DNA of 64,000 bases from CAJLIR01 sp964408085 (GTDB lineage Bacteria; Bacillota_I; Bacilli_A; RF39; UBA660), in NCBI GenBank assembly GCA_964408085.1, contig CAYOYB010000002.1, forward strand, positions 103,161 through 167,160. Direction: 5' to 3'. This document shows, in pieces, positions 16,996 through 25,970 of the stretch; within the stretch, counting starts at the first letter, position 1, and each line of letters starts with the position of its first letter. The position numbers and the translations under genes are program-made. The notes under the pieces were generated by a model that saw nothing but the letters and a program-made list of their open reading frames with translations, made no database searches and was not told the origin of the DNA.

Positions 16996-18684
16996 ATGAA
17001 ATTTATAAATAGCGATGACACTAAAGTTTTCGCTCTTGGCGGACTTGGTGAAGTCGGTAAAAATATGTATTGTATAATGCATAATGAAGAAATTATAATT
17101 ATTGATGCGGGTATTACTTTTCCAGAAGGAGATTTATTAGGAGTCGATTATGTAATTCCTGATTACTCATTTCTAAAGAAAAATGAAAGTAAAATAAAAG
17201 CTTTATTTATTACACATGGACATGAAGATCATATTGGAGGCATACCATTTCTATTACAAACGGTAAATATTCCAGCTATATATGCTCCAAACCAAGCTGT
17301 AGGATTAATTAAAAGAAAACTTGAAGAAAAAAATATCCAATATAAAAATTTATTTATTTATACGGAAAAAACTTTTGTTAAGTTTAAAAATATTCAGGTA
17401 GAATTTTTTCAAACTACCCACTCTATTCCTGATTCCCATGGAATTTGTGTAACAACACCAAATGGTATAATAGTTGCTACAGGAGATTTTAAGTTTGATT
17501 TTACACCAATTGGTCCAGTTGCTAATCTTCATAAAATGGCTGAGATTGGTTCACGTGGTGTTACAATGCTTTTAAGTGATAGTACTAATGCTTTAAATGA
17601 TGGAATGTCTGTTAGTGAATCTAAAGTTGACGAAGCTTTAAGTGAAATTTTTACAAGGCACGATGGTCGAATTATTATTGCAACATTTGCTTCAAATATA
17701 TATAGACTAAAGCATATTGTGGATACGTGTAAAAGAAATGATCGAAAAATCGTAACATTTGGTCGAAGTATGGAAGCTAATATTGAAATCTCTATTGAAG
17801 GTGGCTATATAAAACATAAGGAAATTTTTATAACACCAGAAGAAAGTAAAAAATTACCTGCTAATAAAGTCTGTATTTTATGTACAGGAAGTCAAGGTGA
17901 ACCACTAGCTGCTCTAACAAGAATTGCTAATGGAAGTCATAAACAAATAAAATTACAGGATGATGATATTGTTGTTTTCTCTTCTTCTGCTATCCCAGGT
18001 AATGCCTTAAGTATATCAAGAACAATAAATAAATTATATTTAAGGGGAGTCGCTGTTTATACAAATACATCTTTAAATGATATACATACATCTGGTCATG
18101 GTAATAAAGAAGAATTAAAATTAATGATTAGACTTATTAAACCAAAGTACTTTATGCCATTTCATGGAGAATATCGAATGTTAAAGAGTCATGCTGATGT
18201 AGCAATTGACTGTGATATTCCAAAAGAAAATACCTTTGTTTTAGGAAATGGTGATATTGTTTCTATTCATAAAGGTGTAGCTAAATTAGCTGGTTCTATT
18301 CAAGCCAATGATATTTATGTTGATGGTAATAGAATTGGTGATGTAAGTGGCGCTGTTATTCGTGATAGAAAAATTATGTCAAGTGATGGTATTGTTGTTG
18401 TAATTGCTAATATCGACACCATAAATAACAAACTGCTTGGTAATCCAAATATTACGACACGTGGATTTGTGTTAGTTAATGAAAATGAAGAACTTTTGAA
18501 AAAATTAGAAGAAATAAGTAAAAATGCAATCAACTCAAAATTAAAAGAACAAATTAATTATGCAGATATCAAAAATGAAGTAATTACACAGTTGTCTAGT
18601 TACATTTTTGAAAAAACTGGTCGTAAACCAATTATATTACCCGTTATTATGGATATCAAAAAAAATACTAAGGTTAATTCTTAG
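16996..18684 (+). CDS. rnj: Ribonuclease J
   Basis: 562 residues, the normal RNase J length. Metallo-beta-lactamase core with HGHEDH at residues 74-79, followed by the beta-CASP domain (GSQGEP, SSSAIPGN, HTSGHG) and a C-terminal helical domain. It acts as a 5'-3' exo- and endoribonuclease in mRNA decay and rRNA maturation. ATG 16996 is chosen because AAAGGAG lies 6 bases upstream; a reading open from 16915 would start inside the promoter. Whether it corresponds to J1 or J2 cannot be decided here, though all metal ligands in the first motif are present. Confidence 0.95.
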   Translation: MKFINSDDTKVFALGGLGEVGKNMYCIMHNEEIIIIDAGITFPEGDLLGVDYVIPDYSFLKKNESKIKALFITHGHEDHIGGIPFLLQTVNIPAIYAPNQAVGLIKRKLEEKNIQYKNLFIYTEKTFVKFKNIQVEFFQTTHSIPDSHGICVTTPNGIIVATGDFKFDFTPIGPVANLHKMAEIGSRGVTMLLSDSTNALNDGMSVSESKVDEALSEIFTRHDGRIIIATFASNIYRLKHIVDTCKRNDRKIVTFGRSMEANIEISIEGGYIKHKEIFITPEESKKLPANKVCILCTGSQGEPLAALTRIANGSHKQIKLQDDDIVVFSSSAIPGNALSISRTINKLYLRGVAVYTNTSLNDIHTSGHGNKEELKLMIRLIKPKYFMPFHGEYRMLKSHADVAIDCDIPKENTFVLGNGDIVSIHKGVAKLAGSIQANDIYVDGNRIGDVSGAVIRDRKIMSSDGIVVVIANIDTINNKLLGNPNITTRGFVLVNENEELLKKLEEISKNAINSKLKEQINYADIKNEVITQLSSYIFEKTGRKPIILPVIMDIKKNTKVNS

Positions 18685-18696
18685 TATTTTTTATTT
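18661..18696. terminator. Bidirectional terminator between RNase J and sigma factor genes
   Basis: AATACTAAG / CTTAGTATT stem with A run before and T run after. It overlaps the end of the RNase J gene and serves both converging genes. Confidence 0.8.
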
Positions 18697-21354
18697 ATTT
18701 TGATTATCAACTTTCTGATAAACTTTATCAATTTCTGTCATAGCATCAACTGTTTGATCAATTAATTGATTTAGACTGTTTTTTAATAAAATACCTACTT
18801 TTTTAGTTATTTCTCTTACCTCTTGTTCATCTATCCCTATAAATTCAGATATAGATGATGTTGAAAATTCTTTACCATTAACAAGTTGCAATTGTAACAA
18901 TGAAAACATAAATAATTCTATTGGTGATAGTCCATTAAAGCCCTGATTATAATTTATAAATTGCATCAGCTCAAAAAATTTATGATAAGTAGTAACTTTA
19001 TTAGGAATATCATTTGCATTGTTTAAATTTTGTTCTAATGGCTTACTTGTCATAAAGTTATTTTCTTTTTGTGTTTCTTTAGGCGGCTCTTGTGATGTAT
19101 TAAATTGTACTTTCACTTGACTATCATTACTTGGTAATTGAGTTGTCTCTATCTGTTCATTTGGATTAGGTATTTCTTCACTCTGATTTTCTCGAATTTT
19201 TACCAAAAAATTTTGTAATTTTGGCGCTATAGACTGGTAAAATACAGCTCTCTCATTTGTATCAAGTGTCACATGATATATTTTTCGTGCAATAATTTGA
19301 TGACTATCTTTTAACTTTGGAATTAATTGTTCTAACTCTTGTTCTGAACATCCAAGATATTCACATAAACTTTTGGCTCTTATTTTTTTCATCTTTTTAA
19401 CTTCCTTCCTAGTATTTAATTCATCATTTATAGATTCTTTATTATTATTTATATCTGATTCTATATCATTTTGAGCATTTAAATTTATATCATCTAAGCT
19501 TTGAGTTCCTGTAATTTGCTGATTTTCTTCATTATTATCTAATTCTACTTTTTGTAATTTTTCAGCATTAGCATCAATTGCTACAGAAAACTGTTCTACA
19601 GATTCTGGTATATCTAAATTTATAGAATCGGCATTTTGATTTTCTGATATTTGTTTATCATTATCTAAATGATCTTTATTTTCCTTTATTTCATCAATGG
19701 AAATAACTAATTCAATTTGCTTACTTGTATTATTATCATTGCCTTTTTCAATTAAAGGAATATTTTCTACTTCTATTAATGATTGTTGGCTATCATTAGT
19801 TTTAACTGCGTCTTCATTGACATTAGGTTTTTTCTTAGGATTTTTAGTTGTTCTGTTTGTTCTAGTTTGATTTTCTTTTAAATTTGCAGCTGAACTAACA
19901 CTTTTAGTAGATGAACCATTAGAATTATCCAAAAAATCTTTAAGACCTAAAGAAGGTCTTCTTAATTTTCTTAACGCTTTAGCCTCAAGTTGCCTTATTC
20001 TTTCTCTTGTTACATTAAAACCTTTAGCTATTTCTTCTAAGCTTTCTTGATCATTACCATCTAAACCAAACCTCAATGTTAAAATAATGATTTCTCTTTT
20101 CGTTAGCTTTGATTTTTTAAAAGCCACTTTTATTGCATCTGATAAAGATGAATCAATAGCTACAATATCTGGTGTATCAGCTTCATCTGGAATAAAATTT
20201 ACTAACTCTGTATCCTCTTCTTCACCTATAATTTGATTAATACTAACAGTATCGACTTGTAATCTATCTAGTTCTAAAGCTATATCATAATCAATATTTA
20301 ATTCATTAGCCATTTCTTTAATGGACGCTTCCCTATTTAATCTATCTTCTAAATTTGCCTTTGTTTTTTTATAACTTCTTATTTTTTCACCTATATGAAC
20401 TGGTACCCTAATATTTCGTGACGTATCATCAATTGCTCTAGATATAGCTTGCCGTATCCACCAAGTAGCATAAGTTGAAAATTTATAGCCTTTTTCAACA
20501 TCATATTTTTCTGTCGCATTAATTAATCCAGCATTACCAAATCCAATAAGATCCTGAAAATCTAACCCTCGTCCTATATAATTTTTAGCAATACTAACAA
20601 CCAATTTTAAATTGCTAGAAATAAATTTCTTCTTAGCCTTTTTATCACCATTTTTAACTTTACAAGCTAATTCATATTCCTCTTCTTTTTTAAGTAATGG
20701 TTGTGTTGAAATTTCTTTTAAATATAATTTAATACTATCATATTCTTTATAATCGCTTATGTTAGGTAAATTTTCATCTATTGTATCTTTGGTATCTTCT
20801 GTTATCTCTATATCATTTATCATACAATATATTTCAATCATTTGTATCAAAAAATTATCTTTAAAAATATTATCTATTTTATTTTCTTTTATATCATTAA
20901 TATTTTTATTAACAATTATTTCTATTATAGATACGAGTAATGAATTCATTTTGCATAATTTAACATATAATTCAAAAGGAATATCCAAATTTAATTGATA
21001 AAAAAATTTTGACAATTTGTTAATTTGTTTTAAATTTTCATCATAATTATCAAGCAAATTTATATTTTGGTCAATATAATTAGATAAAATTAAACAAAAT
21101 GTATTGGAATCTTGCATTAACTCATTAATATAACTGCTAATAGTTTTTTTTATTTCCACACGAAATAAATTTTTAAATTCTTTTATATCATTTTCACTAC
21201 ATTTTCTTTTACAAATTTCAATTACCAATAATAGTTTTTGCTCATAATCATTTTCATTTATAAAACAATGATATTTTTTATATTCTTTTTCTATAATAGG
21301 TAGTAATTTATTAAATAAATTATCAGGTATATTTAAATTGTTATCAAAAGTCAT
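18691..21354 (-). CDS. Oversized sigma-70 family factor with long C-terminal extension
   Basis: 887 residues, more than twice a normal Firmicutes SigA. Residues 1-200 are helical and unlike region 1.1. A complete sigma core follows at about 204-475: region 1.2 (SIKLYLKEIS), 2.1-2.4 (DLIGFGNAGLI, TYATWWIRQAI), 3 (RVPVHIGEKI) and 4 (LTKREIIILTLRFG, VTRERIRQLEAKALRKL). Residues 480-655 are a low-complexity Asn/Glu/Ser linker. Residues 656-722 form a small helical domain, and 788-880 form another (LSPIELFMFSLLQL...SISEFIGIDEQEVREITKK) whose spacing mimics sigma region 4. AGGTGG precedes ATG 21354. It could be the primary sigma factor or a specialised one; no second copy is in the window. Confidence 0.9.
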   Translation of the reverse strand: MTFDNNLNIPDNLFNKLLPIIEKEYKKYHCFINENDYEQKLLLVIEICKRKCSENDIKEFKNLFRVEIKKTISSYINELMQDSNTFCLILSNYIDQNINLLDNYDENLKQINKLSKFFYQLNLDIPFELYVKLCKMNSLLVSIIEIIVNKNINDIKENKIDNIFKDNFLIQMIEIYCMINDIEITEDTKDTIDENLPNISDYKEYDSIKLYLKEISTQPLLKKEEEYELACKVKNGDKKAKKKFISSNLKLVVSIAKNYIGRGLDFQDLIGFGNAGLINATEKYDVEKGYKFSTYATWWIRQAISRAIDDTSRNIRVPVHIGEKIRSYKKTKANLEDRLNREASIKEMANELNIDYDIALELDRLQVDTVSINQIIGEEEDTELVNFIPDEADTPDIVAIDSSLSDAIKVAFKKSKLTKREIIILTLRFGLDGNDQESLEEIAKGFNVTRERIRQLEAKALRKLRRPSLGLKDFLDNSNGSSTKSVSSAANLKENQTRTNRTTKNPKKKPNVNEDAVKTNDSQQSLIEVENIPLIEKGNDNNTSKQIELVISIDEIKENKDHLDNDKQISENQNADSINLDIPESVEQFSVAIDANAEKLQKVELDNNEENQQITGTQSLDDINLNAQNDIESDINNNKESINDELNTRKEVKKMKKIRAKSLCEYLGCSEQELEQLIPKLKDSHQIIARKIYHVTLDTNERAVFYQSIAPKLQNFLVKIRENQSEEIPNPNEQIETTQLPSNDSQVKVQFNTSQEPPKETQKENNFMTSKPLEQNLNNANDIPNKVTTYHKFFELMQFINYNQGFNGLSPIELFMFSLLQLQLVNGKEFSTSSISEFIGIDEQEVREITKKVGILLKNSLNQLIDQTVDAMTEIDKVYQKVDNQNK

Positions 21355-21411
21355 TTACAACCACCTATTTATATTATAACATTAAATTTTTTATTTTGGT
21401 ACATTTTATAA

Positions 21412-21440
21412 CATTAAAAAACCATATTAATTATATGGCT
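21412..21440 (-). terminator. Terminator after the 21442-21915 gene
   Basis: Minus-strand AAAGCCATAT / ATATGGTTTT stem with following T run, immediately past the stop. Confidence 0.75.
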
Positions 21441-21441
21441 T

Positions 21442-21915
21442 TTATGCAGCTTTTGAATAAAGTTGATAAGCTTTGGAATCATGACTTTTTTTAGTTAAAG
21501 TATGGTTATTACCTTTACCACTTTCATCTAATTGTGGTTGTTCACTAAAATCATTATCTATATTATTCATTGGAACTAAAGTAGTTGAATTAGGTTTCAT
21601 GGTATGAACAAAATTTCTACCATTATTTTTATCTTCTATATTCTCTACTGGAAGAATTCTTTTTTTAATCTCTTCTATACTTTTTAGGTCTCCTTCAATA
21701 TACATTTTGGCAGTTGTTCTTTTTTCACCCATAGCTATATTAAAGGATTGAAGTTTTTCATAAACATATAATAATCGAGGTAAAGTTGGATCATTGTTTA
21801 AAATATCTACTTGCCTTTTAATGTATTTTTTTTCTACGTCACTAGATATACCAGACGCGTTAGTATAGTATTCGATTCTAGACATAATTGGACCAATTAT
21901 CACACTTTTATCCAT
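21442..21915 (-). CDS. Hypothetical protein
   Basis: 157 residues, with a helical first 80 residues and a polar, probably disordered Asn/Ser/Gly-rich tail ending SKAYQLYSKAA. No membrane segment. The ribosome site GAGGTGAGT lies before ATG 21915. It follows the 73-residue gene after 37 bases and was probably transcribed with it, and both precede the giant sigma gene separated by a terminator. Family not recognised. Confidence 0.6.
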   Translation of the reverse strand: MDKSVIIGPIMSRIEYYTNASGISSDVEKKYIKRQVDILNNDPTLPRLLYVYEKLQSFNIAMGEKRTTAKMYIEGDLKSIEEIKKRILPVENIEDKNNGRNFVHTMKPNSTTLVPMNNIDNDFSEQPQLDESGKGNNHTLTKKSHDSKAYQLYSKAA

Positions 21916-21952
21916 AAACTCACCTCAAAATTTCCCTTTTTATTCTTTAATA

Positions 21953-22174
21953 TTAAACATAATTATTCATTACTGCGTTTTCTTTTAATTTAGCATATAA
22001 GAAGATGTTTGTTCCATCATATTTTAAAACATCTCTATTTAACTCATCAATTCCAGATAAAACCTTAGAAAAATGTTTCATAGCTTCAGCACTTATGTGT
22101 TTTTTCTGTTTAGAACGTGTTATTCTTTTTACCTTTTTTTCTAATTCAGCAATTTGCATACTTAATTCTTTCAT
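21953..22174 (-). CDS. Small coiled-coil protein
   Basis: 73 residues with a basic heptad-like N-terminal half (ELEKKVKRITRSKQKKH) and a helical remainder. AGGAGG lies close upstream of ATG 22174, so it is likely translated. Unknown family; pairs with the 157-residue gene downstream. Confidence 0.55.
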   Translation of the reverse strand: MKELSMQIAELEKKVKRITRSKQKKHISAEAMKHFSKVLSGIDELNRDVLKYDGTNIFLYAKLKENAVMNNYV

Positions 22175-22242
22175 AGTCTTCCTCCTAGCTTAATTTTATT
22201 TTACAACTTAGGACTAAAAAGTGTCAATAATATTGATATAGT

Positions 22243-22264
22243 GTTTACACGTATTAATGTAAAC
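22243..22264. promoter_or_regulatory. Inverted repeat in a divergent intergenic region
   Basis: GTTTACA and TGTAAAC separated by 8 bases, between the minus-strand 73-residue gene and the plus-strand DUF2179/DUF5698 gene. Could be an operator for either; no protein can be assigned. Confidence 0.35.
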
Positions 22265-22344
22265 TACAATCATTATTATTATTTGCAGTTTTTTAGTTTT
22301 TTATTAACTAAAATTAGCCATAATATAAATAATGGAGGATTTTT

Positions 22345-22851
22345 ATGAAAATTTTAACATATTTAGCTATTTTTATAGCTAAAATTATTGAAAACACCCT
22401 TTCTACATTAAGACTTATTGTTGTAGCTAAAGGCAAAAAAATATTTGGTGCAATCTTGCAATTTATAATATCTTTTGTTTGGGTTATTACAACTGGCATT
22501 GTCGTAGTTAATATAAAAGATGATCCATTAAAAATTGTTTTTTTTGCATTTGGATCTCTAATTGGTTCTTACCTAGGTAGTTTTATTGAAGAAAAAATTG
22601 CTTTAGGTAATGATTTGATTAAAATTATTACAGATAAAAATAATTGTGAAAAAATTAATAATATACTATCAAAAGATTACTTAGTAACATCTATAAATGG
22701 TAAAAAACAAAATAAAGATGTTTCAATTCTTTTTGTCATTTCTAAAAAAAAGCAAAGACGTACTCTTATATCTATAATTCAAAATATTGATAAAAATTCA
22801 ATTATAACAGTTGAAGCTATAAAAAATCTTTCTTATAATGAATCTAAATAA
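22345..22851 (+). CDS. UPF0316-type membrane protein (DUF5698/DUF2179)
   Basis: 168 residues: three membrane segments in the first 90 residues (the FIAKIIENTLSTLRLI opening is characteristic) and a C-terminal cytoplasmic DUF2179-like ferredoxin fold. AATGGAGGA precedes the ATG. Function of the family is unknown. The 3' end overlaps the convergent GDPD gene by 8 bases. Confidence 0.8.
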   Translation: MKILTYLAIFIAKIIENTLSTLRLIVVAKGKKIFGAILQFIISFVWVITTGIVVVNIKDDPLKIVFFAFGSLIGSYLGSFIEEKIALGNDLIKIITDKNNCEKINNILSKDYLVTSINGKKQNKDVSILFVISKKKQRRTLISIIQNIDKNSIITVEAIKNLSYNESK

Positions 22852-23494
22852 GTAAATAAGCTTTATCACTTATAATATAATAATCTTTACTTATTTTATT
22901 TTTAATTTTAATTAATTTGTCTTTTTTATCAATCGTAAAAATAAATATTTCTCTATCGTGATTTATTAAATCTATATAATTATAACTATATAAATAAAAA
23001 TCTAATTCATCATTTATATTATTAGTATTCATTAAATAGCCAACAATTAGTCCACATTTATAATTACTATATTTAGATTTTATTTTTTTTATCAATTTAT
23101 AATTAAAACTACAAAGATATAAATTTAAATAACTATATTTTTTTAACACATTAAATAGACTAATAATAAATTTATCAAAATCATCACTTTCTTCTTTTAT
23201 TTCAATTAATAATATTTTATTAGTTTTTAAATTACAAAGAACACTTTCTAATGTAGAAATATTAGGATTTATTTTTTTTATTTCTTTTAAGGTCTTTGTA
23301 GAAATTGAATATAAATTTTTCTTTTTATCGAATATTAACATATTATGATTAATAATTATTTTTCTATCTTTGGTTAAACGAATATCAAATTCGACACCAG
23401 AAATATAATCTTTATTTAAACAATTTATAATTGCCTCTTTAGTATTTTCTTTAAAATTATGATTATCATTCCCTCTATGAGCTATTAGTTGCAT
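22844..23494 (-). CDS. Glycerophosphodiester phosphodiesterase family protein
   Basis: 216 residues, a single GDPD barrel without signal peptide. The catalytic HRG (IAHRGND, His6), then GVEFDIRLTKD with the metal-binding Glu and Asp, and the second catalytic His in 'IINHNMLI' are all present. It hydrolyses glycerophosphodiesters to glycerol-3-phosphate and an alcohol. AGGTGG lies upstream of ATG 23494. The C-terminal third is more diverged than in well-studied enzymes, but active-site residues are intact. Confidence 0.88.
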   Translation of the reverse strand: MQLIAHRGNDNHNFKENTKEAIINCLNKDYISGVEFDIRLTKDRKIIINHNMLIFDKKKNLYSISTKTLKEIKKINPNISTLESVLCNLKTNKILLIEIKEESDDFDKFIISLFNVLKKYSYLNLYLCSFNYKLIKKIKSKYSNYKCGLIVGYLMNTNNINDELDFYLYSYNYIDLINHDREIFIFTIDKKDKLIKIKNKISKDYYIISDKAYLLI

Positions 23495-23528
23495 ACATCC
23501 ACCTAATTAAATATATTAGTTCAAAAAA

Positions 23529-23572
23529 AAATAATTCTTAGAAATTATATAAATATTTTCTAGAATTATTTT
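23529..23572. terminator. Hairpin downstream of cca
   Basis: AATAATTCT-x-GAAA / TTTC-x-AGAATTATT imperfect stem with A and T runs on both sides, six bases past the cca stop. Confidence 0.55.
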
Positions 23573-23577
23573 AATAA

Positions 23578-24666
23578 TTAATTATATTTTTTTGATATAT
23601 AATCTATTAGAATATTTTTTTCATTATTTATTTTTTCACTTAAAATTAAATGTTCAATATCCCTTATAATGTCATTAATTTTAGCGCTATTGTTATCATG
23701 AAGCATATTTTCAATTTCTTTATAATTTATTGCAATATCATTTCGACTGTGAATTGGTAATTTATTATACTTTTCTTCAATAATTTTAGGATCAATTTTT
23801 CTAATCTCAGCGGCTATTTTTAAAACAATTAATTGATTATTATATAAAATATGAACGTCATTTAAATCTTTTTCTTCTAATTTTTTTACAGCTTTCATCA
23901 AATAGATTTCTGATGCTGAAAAAGGATAAGTATCAGCTACATCTAACTGAGTCCATATTCCAATCAATGAACTAGTTAAAACCATTTTGTCTAAATTTTT
24001 TAGTTCTAAAGAATTAGCTAGCTCTAACTCTAAAATTAATGAAATACCTTTTTTTATATTGGGACTTAAGAAAATTTTTTCTAATTCTCTTTTTTTATAA
24101 AAATATGACAAATTGCTTAATAAATATCCATATTGTTTAATTGCATTTTTCAAATTTTCTTCTAATTCAAAATCCAATGTAGTTGAAAATCTTATAGCTC
24201 TTAAAATTCTTAAAGCATCCTCTTTTAAACGTTTTTCTGGTTTACCAATCATTTTTATTAAACGTTTATTAATATCTTCTCTACCATTAAAAACATCTAT
24301 GTAATTAAGGTCACTAGTAAGACAGATTGCATTCATTGTAAAATCTCGTCTTTTTAAATCTGTTTTAAGACTTTTTACAAATTTCACTTTAGTAGGATGT
24401 CTATTATCTAAATATTTTGATTCACGTCTAAAAGTAGTAATTTCAAATTTATTCCCATTGTCATTTAAAATTAAAGAACCATATTGATCTAATGAAATAT
24501 TTTCGCCAAATATTTTTGTAAGATCACTTGGTTTAGCACTTGTACAAATATCAACATCAGGATTTTCTTTATTTAAATAAAAATCCCTAACATAACCACC
24601 AACAATATATGCTTTAAATCCAGCATCTTCTATTTTTTTTAAAATTCCAACTATATTATTTAAAAT
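23578..24666 (-). CDS. cca: CCA-adding enzyme / tRNA nucleotidyltransferase
   Basis: About 362 residues. The class II nucleotidyltransferase head is clear: YIVGGYVRD with NPDVDICTSA for the metal-binding DxD, then FRRE, the KRRDFTMNAI motif, and 'KEDALRILRAIRF' for tRNA/nucleotide binding. It adds or repairs the 3' CCA of tRNAs. Start choice: GAGGTG at 24673-24678 is a strong ribosome site, and 6 bases after it lies ATT (24664-24666). No ATG, GTG or TTG fits that spacing; TTG 24687 has no ribosome site. An ATT start is therefore proposed. Confidence 0.92.
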   Translation of the reverse strand: MLNNIVGILKKIEDAGFKAYIVGGYVRDFYLNKENPDVDICTSAKPSDLTKIFGENISLDQYGSLILNDNGNKFEITTFRRESKYLDNRHPTKVKFVKSLKTDLKRRDFTMNAICLTSDLNYIDVFNGREDINKRLIKMIGKPEKRLKEDALRILRAIRFSTTLDFELEENLKNAIKQYGYLLSNLSYFYKKRELEKIFLSPNIKKGISLILELELANSLELKNLDKMVLTSSLIGIWTQLDVADTYPFSASEIYLMKAVKKLEEKDLNDVHILYNNQLIVLKIAAEIRKIDPKIIEEKYNKLPIHSRNDIAINYKEIENMLHDNNSAKINDIIRDIEHLILSEKINNEKNILIDYISKKYN

Positions 24667-24684
24667 AAATATCACCTCACAAAA

Positions 24685-24705
24685 CAAAAAAGGCTAAACG
24701 CCTCT
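24685..24705 (-). terminator. hup terminator
   Basis: Minus-strand AGGC-GTTTA-GCCT stem followed by six T, starting right after the HU stop codon. Confidence 0.8.
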
Positions 24706-24977
24706 TAGTTTAAAGCTTCTTTTAATTTTGAACCAGCTTTAATTGTAATAGCAATCTTTGCAGGTACTGGAACAACTGCTCCTGTTCTTGGGTTACGAGC
24801 TGTTGTAGCAGGTTTTTTCTTAGCAGTGAAAGTACAGAAACCTGTAATTGTAACTTTACCGTCTTTCTTTAATCCTTCTGCTATACTTTCCATCATTGCA
24901 TCTAATGCACGAGCTGCATCAGCTTTTGTTAATCCTGATTTTTCTGCAATAGCATTTACTAAATCTGTTTTTGTCAT
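24705..24977 (-). CDS. hup: HU-type DNA-binding protein
   Basis: 90 residues, full HU length. Helical N-terminus (MTKTDLVNAIAEKSGLTKADA), then the DNA-binding arm with GRNPRTG-like 'TARNPRTGAVVPVPA' and the closing KAGSKLKEAL. It coats and bends DNA as the main nucleoid protein. ATG 24977 is preceded by a perfect AGGAGG; the longer in-frame reading to 25028 has none. Upstream, TTGATT-17-TATCCT is a possible promoter. Confidence 0.97.
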   Translation of the reverse strand: MTKTDLVNAIAEKSGLTKADAARALDAMMESIAEGLKKDGKVTITGFCTFTAKKKPATTARNPRTGAVVPVPAKIAITIKAGSKLKEALN

Positions 24978-25096
24978 TAATATATACCTCCTATATAAGC
25001 TATCTTGCCTACAATTAAAGGATACCATTTTTTTTAAGTTAAATCAATACTTTTTTTATATTTATTATTATTTTTAGTATATTTTATAATAATTTT

Positions 25097-25960
25097 TTAA
25101 TATTTTAGCTTTTTGGTTAAATATTTTTCAATAGAGAGTTCTTGAATATTCAAATTATTATTTTCTCCTTTACCTATTTCAATATCTGGTTTTACAGTAG
25201 GTCCATGATAATCGCTACCACCTGTGATTAATAAACCATACATTTTAGCTAAATTAATACTATTAATCATTTTAGAATGTGAAAATCCACTATGATAACA
25301 TTCTAATCCCATTAGACCATGTTTTTGTAAATCAGCAATATATTCCTTTAATTCCATATATTCTTTTTTTAATTGATAGTTATGCGCTAATACAGGAATG
25401 CCATCAGCCTTTTTAATTATATCTATACATTGATAGGCCGAAAATTCATGTTTTTTTGCGCGTGTTTCTTTTTTAGCGGGAGAAATATAACATTTAAAAG
25501 CCTCATTTATACTACTACAATAACCTAATTTAACTAACATTTTAGATATTTCAACATTATTAACTGTTCCCTGCTTTGTAAAAAGGTCTTCAATATCTTT
25601 ATCTGTAAAATTAATTTTAAATTTATCTTTTAGATATCCTATTATAAGCATAACATTATATTTATTCATTTCTTTTAATTTTTTTAGATATAATTGTAAA
25701 TTGGTATTATAAATATCAATATTATAGCCTAATATATGATAATTTCCTTTATCGATGCCTGCTGATAATTCAATTCCTGTCACAAATTTTAAATTATTTT
25801 TATTATGTAGATTATTTTCAATCAATTCTTTACAACCATCAACAGTATCATGATCAGTAATTGAGAAAAAATCAATTCCAAGTTCTTTTATTTTATCAAT
25901 TAATTCATATACACTTAATTCACCATCTGAATAACTAGTATGAATATGTAAATCTTTCAT
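25097..25960 (-). CDS. PHP-domain metal-dependent phosphoesterase
   Basis: 287 residues with the PHP metal site: DLHIHTSYSDG at the start, ITDHDTVDG, then GIELSAG, 'PVLAHNYQL', and the C-terminal 'GGSDYHGP'. Members are tri-metal nucleases or phosphatases (the 3',5'-nucleoside bisphosphate and short-oligonucleotide phosphatase type is common). ATG 25960 with GAGGTG is preferred over the GTG three codons upstream. It follows the MBL-fold gene after about 10 bases, so they are likely co-transcribed. Confidence 0.9.
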   Translation of the reverse strand: MKDLHIHTSYSDGELSVYELIDKIKELGIDFFSITDHDTVDGCKELIENNLHNKNNLKFVTGIELSAGIDKGNYHILGYNIDIYNTNLQLYLKKLKEMNKYNVMLIIGYLKDKFKINFTDKDIEDLFTKQGTVNNVEISKMLVKLGYCSSINEAFKCYISPAKKETRAKKHEFSAYQCIDIIKKADGIPVLAHNYQLKKEYMELKEYIADLQKHGLMGLECYHSGFSHSKMINSINLAKMYGLLITGGSDYHGPTVKPDIEIGKGENNNLNIQELSIEKYLTKKLKY

Positions 25961-25970
25961 TTTCTGCACC

